The notes under the pieces: model-generated | What the model was told of the DNA's origin: nothing | What the model saw: the letters and a program-made list of their open reading frames with translations, nothing else | The model's database searches: none | Position numbers and translations under genes: made by a program | Shown: positions 1 through 7,223 of the stretch, one piece after another | Layout of the letters: each line of letters begins with the position of its first letter | Numbering within the stretch: position 1 is the first letter of the stretch | Virus record (IMG/VR): IMGVR_UViG_3300025079_000014 | Location: 1 to 29,390 of that record | Source: a virus | Length of the DNA: 29,390 nt | Strand: one strand, 5' to 3'

Positions 1-1229
1 CTAAGACCAGACATAGTATTTCTTCTAAAGTCCTCTTTGGTTGTCTCTATAGACAGTGAACTAGCTTTAAAGAACCACACATCCTGTAAAGCACCAAACT
101 TATTTATAAAAGTAATTTTATAAGGCTCATATTTACATTCATCAACATTCTCTACAGTTACTATAGAAAGACCATCTGTTCCACCTATGTGAATAGTGTC
201 TACTGGGAAAAATTCAAACTCACCTTCAAATTCAGATAAGCAAGTGTTTCCCTCAAATGAACCACCAGCCAGTATAACTCTACTCTCAAAACCATCTGCT
301 CCATTTGAACCATTCGTTACATATTCTATTTGTAGTGCACTATTTGCAATCGGAAATAGTAATTTAGTGTAAACCTGTTCTCCTTCGCTAAGGTATGTTA
401 CACTTTGAGTTATAGACCTGTCTACAGGTATTATAACTGGAGAATCAGCAAACTTTAGTATCTTATTGTTTGATTGTAAGTAAGAGTTGTTTAGCTCTGG
501 GTTAATTCCTTCTTCGAAGTACCCATAACCATAGAAAGCTCTAGTAAATTGATAATCCATTGAAGCTGGTATGCCATCATAATAACTAACAACTTGAATA
601 TCTACAAATGGGTTTTTGCTGTAATAAGAACCATCAAAAATTATAGGAACATAATCTTTTATTAACTCAGCAATATTAAACAATACTTCAGAGTTAGATG
701 CCGAGCTAGATAGTTGATAAGTCCAGTTCACAGCAGCACCCCAGTTTGATTGACTTCCTTCGTATATCTTTAGCTTTATTAATGCAGATGTAAGAGTTCC
801 TAGTGGAGAATATTCTTGAACTCTATACCAATGAGGGCTTCTTGCATTTATCTTAGGGTATGTTATAATAGCACCATTAGTATCAGTAGCTGATGTAGAT
901 GTTACTACTCCTGTTGTTGCAAACGTTGCAGAGGTTACTGATAAATCGTAAAATGTTAGTGTAATAACATTAGATGATTGAGATATGTCTAGTTGACCAC
1001 CCAACTGTTCACCAAAAGATATGTTGTCAGATATTAAAGCAGAGTTATAAGCTATAGCTGTTCCTTCTCCAGTAGTTCCTGTAGATACAGGTTGTGATAT
1101 CTGATTAGCAAAACCTCTCACCTTTTGCACACTAGCTACGTATGACTTACCGGTGTTGGTAGTTATTGTCATCGTATCGTTGACTGCTGCTTCTCCTGTA
1201 AATGTTATTATAAGCCTTGTAAATGCCAT
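1..1229 (-). CDS. Phage structural (tail-associated) protein, C-terminus cut by window edge
   Basis: The frame is open from an ATG at 1229 to the left edge, giving about 409 residues (starts MAFTRLIITFTGEAAVNDT) with no stop, so the C-terminus lies outside the window. The sequence is rich in Ser, Thr, Asn, Tyr and Gly with alternating hydrophobic residues, as expected for a beta-rich virion protein. No transmembrane segment or catalytic motif is visible. It begins 6 bp after the stop of the neck-like gene and is the last visible member of the 2966-1 structural block. Position after neck and tail-completion-like genes suggests a tail or baseplate-type protein. I do not recognise the family, so the exact role is inference. 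Confidence 0.75.
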   Translation of the reverse strand, partial: MAFTRLIITFTGEAAVNDTMTITTNTGKSYVASVQKVRGFANQISQPVSTGTTGEGTAIAYNSALISDNISFGEQLGGQLDISQSSNVITLTFYDLSVTSATFATTGVVTSTSATDTNGAIITYPKINARSPHWYRVQEYSPLGTLTSALIKLKIYEGSQSNWGAAVNWTYQLSSSASNSEVLFNIAELIKDYVPIIFDGSYYSKNPFVDIQVVSYYDGIPASMDYQFTRAFYGYGYFEEGINPELNNSYLQSNNKILKFADSPVIIPVDRSITQSVTYLSEGEQVYTKLLFPIANSALQIEYVTNGSNGADGFESRVILAGGSFEGNTCLSEFEGEFEFFPVDTIHIGGTDGLSIVTVENVDECKYEPYKITFINKFGALQDVWFFKASSLSIETTKEDFRRNTMSGL

Positions 1230-1235
1230 TGTGTT

Positions 1236-1715
1236 TTATTTAATTGTAAATTTGTCTATACTTTGTTCTATTGATGTTTTAAATGTATCTAAAATCTCAT
1301 CACTTATATTATCTTCAATACCTTTGTAAGCTCTCATTATAACATCACTACCTTTCCAAGAGTCTCTGTTAATGCTTCTAGCTATACCAAAAGCAGCTCT
1401 TCTGTAGTTGGAAGATGTTTGTCGTTGAAACCTACCTCTATACCCTCTAATAGTAAGATTCTTGTATTGCATCCACTTAGCAATCTTAGATACCATCTCA
1501 CCAGAAGGATTTTTACCAGTAGCCTTCTTGCCTTCACTAATAGCCCCTAAATACTCTTCAAACTCAAAGGTTAGGCTGTTATCAGTAGTTTTAAATGTAA
1601 TATTCCTAGACATCTTGCCAGAAGCAACGTTGCCATCACTAGCTATCTTACTCCTAAGTTCAGCCTTATACATTCGACCAATCTTCTGCAATGATTTTCT
1701 AAGATTACTTTCCAT
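1236..1715 (-). CDS. Head-tail joining (HK97 gp10 / neck-like) protein
   Basis: 159 residues. A basic, helical N-terminus (MESNLRKSLQKIGRMYKAEL) is followed by a beta-type segment and a long amphipathic C-terminal helix, the general look of HK97-gp10-like neck proteins, which join the connector to the tail. ATG 1715 is preferred over a TTG 6 bp upstream because it forms a TAATG overlap with the stop of the preceding gene, the coupling used elsewhere in this genome. A segment around residues 60-75 (EGKKATGKNPSGEM) is a flexible basic loop. The assignment rests on composition, size and the adjacent tail-completion-like gene rather than on a sequence motif. Confidence 0.6.
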   Translation of the reverse strand: MESNLRKSLQKIGRMYKAELRSKIASDGNVASGKMSRNITFKTTDNSLTFEFEEYLGAISEGKKATGKNPSGEMVSKIAKWMQYKNLTIRGYRGRFQRQTSSNYRRAAFGIARSINRDSWKGSDVIMRAYKGIEDNISDEILDTFKTSIEQSIDKFTIK

Positions 1716-2176
1716 TAGCAAATACTAATCTCGTTTCTACCAGTTATAACCATTGTTGCCTCCCAACCAGCTAATTCATTCTCAAACCTATCTAAGAAGG
1801 GAGTAGCAGTTACACCGCCCTCAACTCTCAAGTAGTTGTTGTCTACTAAGTCTAATCTTCTTAGTTTGTTAATTAGTCTAGTTAATACACTCATTTGAGT
1901 GTTTAAGATGTCCTGCATATTGTTGTTTCCATAATAATCATTATTAGGAATATCCTCCTTAAGCAAATCTACAATATCAGCAGCAATTATCCTTAGTGTG
2001 TAATCTATCGTTCTCTCATTGATAACAGCTTCGTCTATTATCATGTGGACTAAAGGAAAGTTTGTTAGCTTTCCCAAGTCAACCTCAGTAATGTCACCAA
2101 ATGTAACCTTGTTATTAAATTCAGAGCTACTAAGTAGTTGCTTAATTGTGTCTATTAAATTGTAAAAATTATTCAT
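1715..2176 (-). CDS. Tail completion / tail terminator-like protein
   Basis: 153 residues (starts MNNFYNLIDTIKQLLSSSEF). An N-terminal helix is followed by a beta-rich centre with the phrase TNFPLVHMIIDEA, and the C-terminal half carries FLDRFENELAGWEATMVI. This order (helix, a strand with a conserved Pro, then a late GWEATM-type strand) is what I associate with tail completion or terminator proteins of flavobacterial siphoviruses, which cap the tail tube at the neck. It overlaps the neck-like gene by one base (TAATG), so the two are probably translationally coupled. Family assignment is by resemblance only. Confidence 0.55.
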   Translation of the reverse strand: MNNFYNLIDTIKQLLSSSEFNNKVTFGDITEVDLGKLTNFPLVHMIIDEAVINERTIDYTLRIIAADIVDLLKEDIPNNDYYGNNNMQDILNTQMSVLTRLINKLRRLDLVDNNYLRVEGGVTATPFLDRFENELAGWEATMVITGRNEISIC

Positions 2177-2243
2177 TACTTTCTGTGTGCTTTTTTAATT
2201 AATGAGTTTTCTATCGTATTTTTGTCCTTTTCGTATTCTAACA

Positions 2244-2966
2244 TCATAAAGCAGCTGTGAACACTGGTCTTTGTGATTTCATTGATTCTTCTAACATCAC
2301 CTTGAGCGAGTGTGTATATTGACTGATACCATCCCCACTTTCTCCCAAAATTTGCTTGACTTGAGGAGTCGCTCCCTCTTTCTTCAGTACCTCCTGTAAA
2401 TAGTCCATCGTAAGAACTGGTAATTTGCTCCCTAAACGATAAAAAAAAACAGTTGCTCCTATTGCAACACTAACAGGCATATCCAACATAACATCAGAAT
2501 ACCTAGCAGAACCACCATAATCATCTATCCTATAAAACTCCTTCTTGCTGTGTATAATAGGTCTAAATAATACAGCCATTGCCTTATGCATTGTCTGCCA
2601 ATCACTCATATATTTCTCCAAGTCAATAAACTCTCCAAAACTAATCTCATCTAACTTAGGAATAAATCCAAACTCTAACTCCGCATCATTACCATCCTTA
2701 TCCTTACCTTTCATACTAAACTTCCGTATAAATGGAGTGTCAGCATTTAAACAGTCTAATAAGTGTTGTATAGTATTATCAAAAGAAGCTAAAGGTACTT
2801 TCAAAGTATCCTCTGGCTTTAACCCACAAAATACCTGAAGCATCTTACTCTTGATGTAAATCTCATCCTCCTTATCCCACTTATCATAAATCTTCAAGTA
2901 ATCCTGATATTGCCTAAGTGTAATACTAGACAAATCTACAGGGATTTCTAATTGTAATTCTTCCAT
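2244..2966 (-). CDS. Phage structural-module protein, tail assembly chaperone-like
   Basis: 240 residues from MEELQLEIPVDLSSITLRQY. An upstream in-frame ATG at 2996 would add ten residues, but the start at 2966 is preceded by a TATAATACT leader also found directly before the starts at 27183 and (as AATAATACT) at 26828, so 2966 is chosen. The protein is mostly helical, with LRQYQDYLKIYDKW near the N-terminus and a conserved-looking middle (EISFGEFIDLEKYM, then a helix ending AVLFRPII). Proteins of this type precede tail genes in Bacteroidota phages and may act as tail assembly chaperones. It is the first gene of the 2966-1 block and follows a long untranslated region. Confidence 0.55.
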   Translation of the reverse strand: MEELQLEIPVDLSSITLRQYQDYLKIYDKWDKEDEIYIKSKMLQVFCGLKPEDTLKVPLASFDNTIQHLLDCLNADTPFIRKFSMKGKDKDGNDAELEFGFIPKLDEISFGEFIDLEKYMSDWQTMHKAMAVLFRPIIHSKKEFYRIDDYGGSARYSDVMLDMPVSVAIGATVFFYRLGSKLPVLTMDYLQEVLKKEGATPQVKQILGESGDGISQYTHSLKVMLEESMKSQRPVFTAAL

Positions 2967-3261
2967 AGTATTATAACAATATTCTATGAATATCATTTTA
3001 TCATAGACAATACCTATAGTGTTTTATGTTTCTATATTTTTTATCTATACACCCAAAATGAAAATAGAGGTTTGTTGTTATAAGTGTATACCAGTCGCAA
3101 ATCTGCCCAAGTTGCTAAACTTCTATAGTCATATAGTTGGTTCAGCTAAATCAAATCTCCTTAGAAATTGCACTACTTAATCCTTTGTTACTTTCGTCAG
3201 CACCCAAGTAGTATTCAACCTAACGAGTATCTAATCTAAATTTAAAATAACATATTCTATA

Positions 3262-3281
3262 GGGGGGGTGCATATTAAACA
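3262..3281 (-). repeat. TTAAACA-family intergenic element (G-run variant)
   Basis: Seven G followed by TGCATATTAAACA on the plus strand. It matches the family core (ATATTAAACA preceded by a G or C run) but is the most diverged at the TYAT positions. It lies in the gap between the small-gene operon and the structural block. Confidence 0.6.
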
Positions 3282-3353
3282 TTGAACTGTTTCCAAATAT
3301 ATTTCTGGAATGCATAAATCAATTCTAACCAAAAAGAGTTTATAGTATTTGAA

Positions 3354-3370
3354 CCCCATCATATTAAACA
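3354..3370 (-). repeat. TTAAACA-family intergenic element (C-run variant)
   Basis: CCCCATCATATTAAACA on the plus strand, a full match to the family consensus. Same orientation relative to transcription as all other copies. Confidence 0.75.
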
Positions 3371-3422
3371 ATTGAAATCATTAGATTGGGCTACTACACA
3401 ACCCACTTGCTTGTTTTACGTC

Positions 3423-3462
3423 AATATGTCATATCCTAATAAAAAGACTGCAAATATGTCAT
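3423..3462. repeat. Pair of AATATGTCAT direct repeats
   Basis: AATATGTCAT occurs at 3423-3432 and again at 3453-3462, start to start exactly 30 bp (about three helical turns). The flanks differ. It lies in a noncoding, A/T-rich stretch and could be a protein-binding pair, for example at an origin; function is unknown. Confidence 0.4.
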
Positions 3463-3623
3463 GCTATTCTAAGCTGTTTTAAGGCTGTTTTAAGAAGGTT
3501 TTACTGAATTTGATAGTTGAGGTTATAATAAAAGAGATAATGCTTGTTTTATAGCTTAAAAATTCGCTACAATTATTAATACTACTAATACTGACAATCA
3601 ATACTAATATAAAATAATAGCAC

Positions 3624-3649
3624 AAAAAAAGGACCTAAAAAATAGGTCC
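3624..3649 (-). terminator. Rho-independent terminator of the small-gene operon
   Basis: On the minus strand a GGACCT/AGGTCC six-bp stem with an A/T loop is followed directly by seven T. It lies 30 bp beyond the stop of the 40-residue gene and closes the operon. Confidence 0.85.
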
Positions 3650-3678
3650 GTTAATAACTTAAAATAGTGTTATAAGTG

Positions 3679-3801
3679 TCAAAAATATTGTGCAGGATTT
3701 ATACTGTTATAAGTGTCTAAACCAATAAGAGCGATTAAGTCTTTTTTGCTTAGTCCGTTGTTCAAATAATCTTTGTATAATTCAATGATAAATGTTTCCA
3801 T
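3679..3801 (-). CDS. Hypothetical small protein (40 aa)
   Basis: 40 residues, starting METFIIELYKDYLNNGLSKK and ending TYNSINPAQYF. The centre (GLSKKDLIALIGLDTY) looks like a short helix-turn-helix-like pair of helices, but it is too short to assign. It sits two bases after the stop of the 34-residue gene and is the last gene before a strong terminator, which supports it being translated. No family recognised. Confidence 0.55.
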   Translation of the reverse strand: METFIIELYKDYLNNGLSKKDLIALIGLDTYNSINPAQYF

Positions 3802-3803
3802 AG

Positions 3804-3908
3804 TTAAAATTTATTATTTATTAATATTTCTTTTAATTTTTCTACTAATTTGTAAGGAGTTATACAACCCTGTTCAAATTCCCATATTAAATCTTTTATT
3901 TTATCCAT
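3804..3908 (-). CDS. Hypothetical small protein (34 aa)
   Basis: 34 residues (MDKIKDLIWEFEQGCITPYK onward), predicted helical with a short break at GCITP. It lies between two genes with gaps of 25 and 2 bp in a continuous minus-strand operon. No family recognised; support comes from packing in the operon. Confidence 0.5.
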   Translation of the reverse strand: MDKIKDLIWEFEQGCITPYKLVEKLKEILINNKF

Positions 3909-3933
3909 AATTTCTAAGTGTTTTAAATAATAG

Positions 3934-4173
3934 TTAATTAATGTTTAGTGTTTTTAGTATTTGTTTAAGTGAATAGTTTTCTTTAGGTTCTAATATGTTG
4001 TGACGTTTAAAGACGTCTAACAACATGAAGTGTTCATACTTGTTTGCATATCGTCTAAAGTTATTATTTAGAACATAGCTCTGGAGCTTATTATCTGCAC
4101 CAATATTATAAGATATAAAATCTTTATGCTTGCTATTTATTATGTTTAATTTCTGGCTTAATGATATAGTCAT
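3934..4173 (-). CDS. Hypothetical protein, paralogue of the gene at 7820-8020
   Basis: 79 residues. The stretch KDFISYNIGADNKLQSYVL, then NNFRRYANKYEHFMLLDVFK, aligns with residues 17-57 of the protein at 7820-8020 (KDFILFNIDKDYNITDFRL, then SHYSQFRLVDVIK). The shared pattern is KDFI-x2-NI, a D, an L-x-N, Y-x2-F-x-L-x-DV-x-K. This indicates an old duplication within the small-gene region. Function is unknown; size and variable sequence suit an early host-takeover or defence-related accessory protein, but that is inference. Confidence 0.65.
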   Translation of the reverse strand: MTISLSQKLNIINSKHKDFISYNIGADNKLQSYVLNNNFRRYANKYEHFMLLDVFKRHNILEPKENYSLKQILKTLNIN

Positions 4174-4185
4174 AGTGTTATTTAT

Positions 4186-4437
4186 TTAGTAAAAATTGTG
4201 TAACAATATTGTCTTAACTTCGTCTATGTTTTGTCTATCGTAATCGTGAAAAGAATTGATAATATGCATATCGCTTAAACCAATATCTTTTAATATTTTA
4301 ATAGTTTTTTGCAAACCAAATAATTGGCTGCATTGTATTATTTGAATGCCATCTTTTTTCCAATTACTAAATTGATTTTTAGCGATTGTTATATTTCCAT
4401 TAATATGCGTTTCTATAATGTCTTTTAATTTAATCAT
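4186..4437 (-). CDS. Hypothetical protein (83 aa)
   Basis: 83 residues (MIKLKDIIETHINGNITIAK onward). It is lysine and isoleucine rich, predicted mixed alpha/beta, with no membrane segment or recognisable motif. A short helical section NQFSNWKKDGIQIIQCSQLF could be DNA- or protein-binding, but nothing supports a specific call. It lies 12 bp from both neighbours in the same operon. Confidence 0.6.
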   Translation of the reverse strand: MIKLKDIIETHINGNITIAKNQFSNWKKDGIQIIQCSQLFGLQKTIKILKDIGLSDMHIINSFHDYDRQNIDEVKTILLHNFY

Positions 4438-4449
4438 GATATTTATTAT

Positions 4450-5163
4450 TTAGTTATTAATTACAAAACCGCTTGTATCCTTTTTAGCGTCGCCTTTTGC
4501 TTTAAGTCCTAGAATATAACCTTTATATTTTAGCATCTCATTGTCTGTTTTATCGCCGTCAATAACCGGTATATTTTTATATTCTTTAGGGAGGTCACCG
4601 CTAAAAACGGCGGAAACATTTGCACCGAATTCAATGGCTTTAAAGATATCGCTTTCGTTGTCTTCAGCTCGTGAGAACGTGAGAGTGTAGTTTTTATCGT
4701 TTGCATACTTTTTAACTTTCCCTAGTATTTTTGTATAGTCGTAAAAATGTAAATTAGTGTAATTAGCAATGTCAAAGTTAGCATATTTTTTAAGCAAGTA
4801 AACGAAATCCAAATCGCTCGTTCCGTTTAATCGTATTAATGTTTGATTAATGTTATTGAATGCTTTAGAGTTTATCTTAATTAACTCGTTTGCTAATTGA
4901 TTAATAAATCCGTTTTTGTCTTGCAGGAAATATTCTGTTTTATTTATTCTAGCTTTGATAACGTTTGAGAATTTACCACGTCCAGCACTAAACAAGCAAG
5001 AAGCGGCACAACCTTTGGATGCTTTAGGACAAATGTTAATTTTTAAACTGTTTTGTTTATGAGGTGCCAAATATAAAATATATGTATCAAAGTTATTTTT
5101 AGCAGTTTTGGCGTTGGTATTTCCTTTGCTTAATAGGTTCTTAGGTGCTTTATAATTTATCAT
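4450..5163 (-). CDS. GP88-like phage protein with a conserved cysteine motif
   Basis: 237 residues. The N-terminal part holds ICPKASKGCAASCLFSAGRG, that is Cys45, Cys52 and Cys56 in a CX6CX3C arrangement followed by a Gly-Arg-Gly, then a helix with KARINKTEYFL. This matches what I remember of the family named after mycobacteriophage gene product 88, found widely in phages of unrelated hosts. The biochemical role is not established. Three clustered cysteines suggest a metal or iron-sulfur site, and the alternating helix/strand pattern of the rest (FDIANYTNLHFYDYTK, YTLTFSRAED, NVSAVFSG) would fit an alpha/beta barrel; both are inference. It is the largest protein in the small-gene operon. Confidence 0.65.
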   Translation of the reverse strand: MINYKAPKNLLSKGNTNAKTAKNNFDTYILYLAPHKQNSLKINICPKASKGCAASCLFSAGRGKFSNVIKARINKTEYFLQDKNGFINQLANELIKINSKAFNNINQTLIRLNGTSDLDFVYLLKKYANFDIANYTNLHFYDYTKILGKVKKYANDKNYTLTFSRAEDNESDIFKAIEFGANVSAVFSGDLPKEYKNIPVIDGDKTDNEMLKYKGYILGLKAKGDAKKDTSGFVINN

Positions 5164-5175
5164 GTTTTAAAGTGT

Positions 5176-5289
5176 TTAGAGAGCGTTAAAGCCTTGAGTG
5201 AATATCATAACAACAATTAGAGTTGTTAACGTTATAGAGACTATTAAAAATGCCTTAATTTGTAGGTCTAGTTTTTTAAATGCTTTCAT
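5176..5289 (-). CDS. Small single-pass membrane protein (37 aa)
   Basis: 37 residues: a basic N-terminus (MKAFKKLDLQIK) followed by one hydrophobic helix (AFLIVSITLTTLIVVMIF) and a short tail. This suggests an inner-membrane protein with the N-terminus inside by the positive-inside rule. It lies one base from the upstream gene and 12 bp from the downstream one. The role is unknown; it is far from the lysis genes, so a holin function is not assumed. Confidence 0.6.
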   Translation of the reverse strand: MKAFKKLDLQIKAFLIVSITLTTLIVVMIFTQGFNAL

Positions 5290-5290
5290 G

Positions 5291-5716
5291 TTATCCGAAT
5301 ATGTAATTTATATTTTTATATCCTTTTAAAATCATCTCAAAAGCTTTGACTTGTGTTTCTAGGTCTTCAATGTCATATGCTCCTAAACCTTCACAAGAAT
5401 AGCCCTCAATATCATAGAGCATTGAATCGTGAAACTCCTCTGTAAATTCAAGTAAATCATCTTTGACCTCAAAATATCTGTCTAGTAATTTATTTGCTTT
5501 GAGTATTTCGGTATTTAATACTCTGGGAACAAAAAATACATCTTTAGACATCAAACCTCTGATATCGTGTATTAAATCAGTGTAATTATCTTTATTTTCA
5601 ATAATAGATTTGTGTAACTCTGGGTTATCCAATACAAAAATTATAATATCGTAGTTAATACCTTTGTTAGTACTTCTGTTTTCCAGAGCTTTGGTGATTA
5701 TTTCAATTGCTTTCAT
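5291..5716 (-). CDS. Hypothetical protein (141 aa)
   Basis: 141 residues, acidic and mostly helical (MKAIEIITKALENRSTNKGI onward). The C-terminal half is rich in Asp/Glu/Tyr (DSMLYDIEGYSCEGLGAYD). No domain recognised. Its first four residues MKAI/MKAF resemble those of the next gene only by chance at the start. It is part of the continuous small-gene operon. Confidence 0.6.
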   Translation of the reverse strand: MKAIEIITKALENRSTNKGINYDIIIFVLDNPELHKSIIENKDNYTDLIHDIRGLMSKDVFFVPRVLNTEILKANKLLDRYFEVKDDLLEFTEEFHDSMLYDIEGYSCEGLGAYDIEDLETQVKAFEMILKGYKNINYIFG

Positions 5717-5730
5717 GTTGTTTTTTGTTA

Positions 5731-6066
5731 TTAGTTTATTTCTATTTCTATTATCTCTATACTTAAACTGTTGTTGTCAATGTTATGTTGGTAAAAGTTT
5801 TTAGTAAATTTAGCAACCAAATAAACTTTATCGATATTGTAAAAGTTGAATTTTAAAACGCCGTTTTTTATTTTCACTTTCCTTAAGTTATATCTTTCTT
5901 TTCTATTGGTTCTGATATCAATTACCGACAAGCATCCCTCTTTAATACCTTGAGGATGACAATAAGCTCCAGCAATATCAGTAACGATATAAACGTTTTT
6001 GTGGTCTGTTAAAGTTACTGTTTTACCTTGTTTAATTGCTTTTTTAATTTTCTTTAAAGTAATCAT
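5731..6066 (-). CDS. Hypothetical protein (111 aa)
   Basis: 111 residues. The N-terminus is strongly basic and helical (MITLKKIKKAIKQGKTVTLT); the remainder alternates short strands, consistent with a small beta-barrel or Tudor-like fold, but no family is recognised. The opening KKIKKAIKQGKTVTL resembles that of the 57-residue protein at 7645-7818 (MEKIKQAVLDGKTVYW), which may mean a shared short domain. It follows a copy of the duplicated 36-bp hairpin unit. Confidence 0.6.
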   Translation of the reverse strand: MITLKKIKKAIKQGKTVTLTDHKNVYIVTDIAGAYCHPQGIKEGCLSVIDIRTNRKERYNLRKVKIKNGVLKFNFYNIDKVYLVAKFTKNFYQHNIDNNSLSIEIIEIEIN

Positions 6067-6077
6067 TATTTGTTTTG

Positions 6078-6113
6078 TTTTATGGGAGCTTTTAAGCTCC
6101 CGTTAATTATTTA
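6078..6113. repeat. 36-bp hairpin unit, copy 1
   Basis: Identical over 36 bp to 6266-6301. It contains the inverted repeat GGGAGCTT-TT-AAGCTCCC (6084-6101). The two copies flank the 46-residue gene. On the transcript the hairpin sits between a stop codon and the next start and is followed by A-rich sequence rather than U-run, so it is not a typical minus-strand terminator; an RNA-processing or mRNA-stabilising element is possible. Confidence 0.7.
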
Positions 6114-6115
6114 AT

Positions 6116-6256
6116 CTATAAACTACCCCAAATTCCCTTTTGTTGAAGTGTTCCTAAAATTTGGTGCATTTCAGCTTGTGTTTTACCTTCATAGTCACTC
6201 TCTAATAATGACAAGCTATAGGCGATAATTTCTAATTGACGTTTTGTAAATTTCAT
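6116..6256 (-). CDS. Hypothetical small protein (46 aa)
   Basis: 46 residues, starting MKFTKRQLEIIAYSLSLLES and ending LGTLQQKGIWGSL. The first helix has the look of the opening of small phage or prophage regulators, but the protein is too short to place. It is bracketed on both sides by copies of the 36-bp hairpin unit, with 2 bp between its stop and copy 1 and 9 bp between copy 2 and its start. That arrangement suggests the gene and one hairpin duplicated or moved as a cassette. Confidence 0.55.
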   Translation of the reverse strand: MKFTKRQLEIIAYSLSLLESDYEGKTQAEMHQILGTLQQKGIWGSL

Positions 6257-6265
6257 AAGATTGTT

Positions 6266-6301
6266 TTTTATGGGAGCTTTTAAGCTCCCGTTAATTATTT
6301 A
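6266..6301. repeat. 36-bp hairpin unit, copy 2
   Basis: Exact second copy of 6078-6113, with the inverted repeat at 6272-6289. It lies 2 bp beyond the stop of the 119-residue gene. The plus-strand side of the hairpin is followed by a T-rich stretch, so it could terminate rightward transcripts weakly. Confidence 0.7.
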
Positions 6302-6303
6302 TT

Positions 6304-6663
6304 TTAATAGCTTAGAGTAGTGTATATGGAATATATAGCTGACAGCTTAGTATCGTATGTTTCAAAGTCTAATTCCTTTCCAGAGATACAGTAAACGCTC
6401 CAGTAATCAGTTTCGCATCCATCTAAGAAAACATCATATACATTCCCTTTGTACTCTACCTTATAACCGGCAGCACTCTTAGAAGTCTTTAAACCAGCTC
6501 GCTTCATTACTTGAGTAGTCTTATTGTAGTTTCTGATTTTAGACTGTAATGCTTTATACTTATTGTAGAATGCGTCATATTGCTTCCCCGCAGTTAATGG
6601 CTTAAGCACATAATCGTCGTGCAATTTCTGTAAGTCCGATTTAAGAGTTTCTAATGTTTTCAT
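6304..6663 (-). CDS. Hypothetical protein (119 aa), first gene of a promoter-led operon
   Basis: 119 residues from MKTLETLKSDLQKLHDDYVL. A longer frame opens at 6759, but a clear promoter -7 box (TATCTTTG, 6687-6694) lies inside that extension, so transcription begins downstream of it and ATG 6663 is the start. The N-terminal half is a basic helical segment; the C-terminal half has strands with YKVEYKGNVYDVFLDG and a Trp-Ser-Val-Tyr motif. Not recognised; probably a small alpha/beta accessory protein expressed early from a host-type promoter. Confidence 0.6.
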   Translation of the reverse strand: MKTLETLKSDLQKLHDDYVLKPLTAGKQYDAFYNKYKALQSKIRNYNKTTQVMKRAGLKTSKSAAGYKVEYKGNVYDVFLDGCETDYWSVYCISGKELDFETYDTKLSAIYSIYTTLSY

Positions 6664-6686
6664 TATATTAGTGTTTTTGTTCCTTA

Positions 6687-6719
6687 CAAAGATACACTTT
6701 ATTTTAACATACAAGCAAA
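6687..6719 (-). promoter_or_regulatory. Bacteroidota-type promoter
   Basis: On the minus strand, TTTG is followed after 21 bp by TATCTTTG, a full match to the -7 consensus TAnnTTTG. The spacer contains ATGTTAAAATA. The predicted transcript starts a few bases before the 6663 ATG. Confidence 0.75.
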
Positions 6720-6745
6720 AATATATTTTTTTTTGTGAAATATGT

Positions 6746-6768
6746 TTATTTATATTCATTCTAAATAA
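6746..6768. promoter_or_regulatory. Fur-box-like palindrome, copy 1
   Basis: A 23-bp sequence (TTATTTATATTCATTC then TAAATAA) identical to 7198-7220. It is an imperfect inverted repeat around TTCAT and lies about 50-80 bp upstream of the 6687 promoter -7 box. The layout resembles the Fur operators I recall from flavobacteria (ATTTAGA, short spacer, TCTAAAT). Confidence 0.5.
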
Positions 6769-7197
6769 TACACTATAAATTTACTATTAATAATAGAACG
6801 TGCACGTGTATACAACAATTTTTTTACACTACCAAACATTTATACAGAAAAAAGTCGATTTTGCTCTGGTTTAATTATCTCAGACTTTTGATATACTAAC
6901 ACATAGAAATAAATAGAAGCTCTTAAAACGGCTAAAAACAGCCTTAAAACGTATGATAAAATAATTTACACTAATTAGTAAATTTTAACATAAAACATTT
7001 TTTTTATCCAAAAATTAGCTTTAAATTTGTGTTGGTGCCCTAGTCCGAAAATGTAAGAATATTCCTACAAGCCTATTTCCATACGAAAAATAATTGGATA
7101 ATCCTAACAAAAATATTTTTTTTTCTGTATTTTTTTGGTCGTATTATTGCCTTATGAAAGTCCAAAGGAATATCCAAATAAAAAGTGTTAAAGTTTC
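6769..7197. other. Gene-free region
   Basis: No coding frame supported on either strand. It contains the perfect 10-bp palindrome ACGTGCACGT (6798-6807), a GGCT/AGCC mini-hairpin (6930-6943) in CTTAAAACG direct repeats, and the 16-bp sequence at 6935-6950 shared in inverted orientation with 3476-3491. The rest is A/T-rich with long T-runs, compatible with an easily melted origin-like segment, but nothing proves it. Confidence 0.5.
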
Positions 7198-7220
7198 TTA
7201 TTTATATTCATTCTAAATAA
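7198..7220. promoter_or_regulatory. Fur-box-like palindrome, copy 2
   Basis: Exact 23-bp copy of 6746-6768, separated by only three bases from copy 3. Confidence 0.5.
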
Positions 7221-7223
7221 CAC

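Larger units (their letters stand above)
2967..3623. other. Long intergenic region without a gene
   Basis: No coding frame of useful length on either strand. The region contains two copies of the TTAAACA repeat family (3262 and 3354), a pair of AATATGTCAT direct repeats exactly 30 bp apart (3423 and 3453), and a 16-bp sequence at 3476-3491 whose reverse complement recurs at 6935-6950 in the other long gap. It separates a terminated small-gene operon from the structural block. No -33/-7 promoter of the type seen elsewhere could be recognised for the 2966 gene. Confidence 0.6.

Noticed and set aside
4450-5163. Radical SAM enzyme, because of three clustered cysteines
   Set aside because: The spacing is CX6CX3C rather than CX3CX2C, so it does not fit the radical SAM motif.
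7023-7030. Plus-strand TAAATTTG -7-like box in the long gap
   Set aside because: No matching -33 and no coding frame follows; such boxes arise often in A/T-rich DNA.
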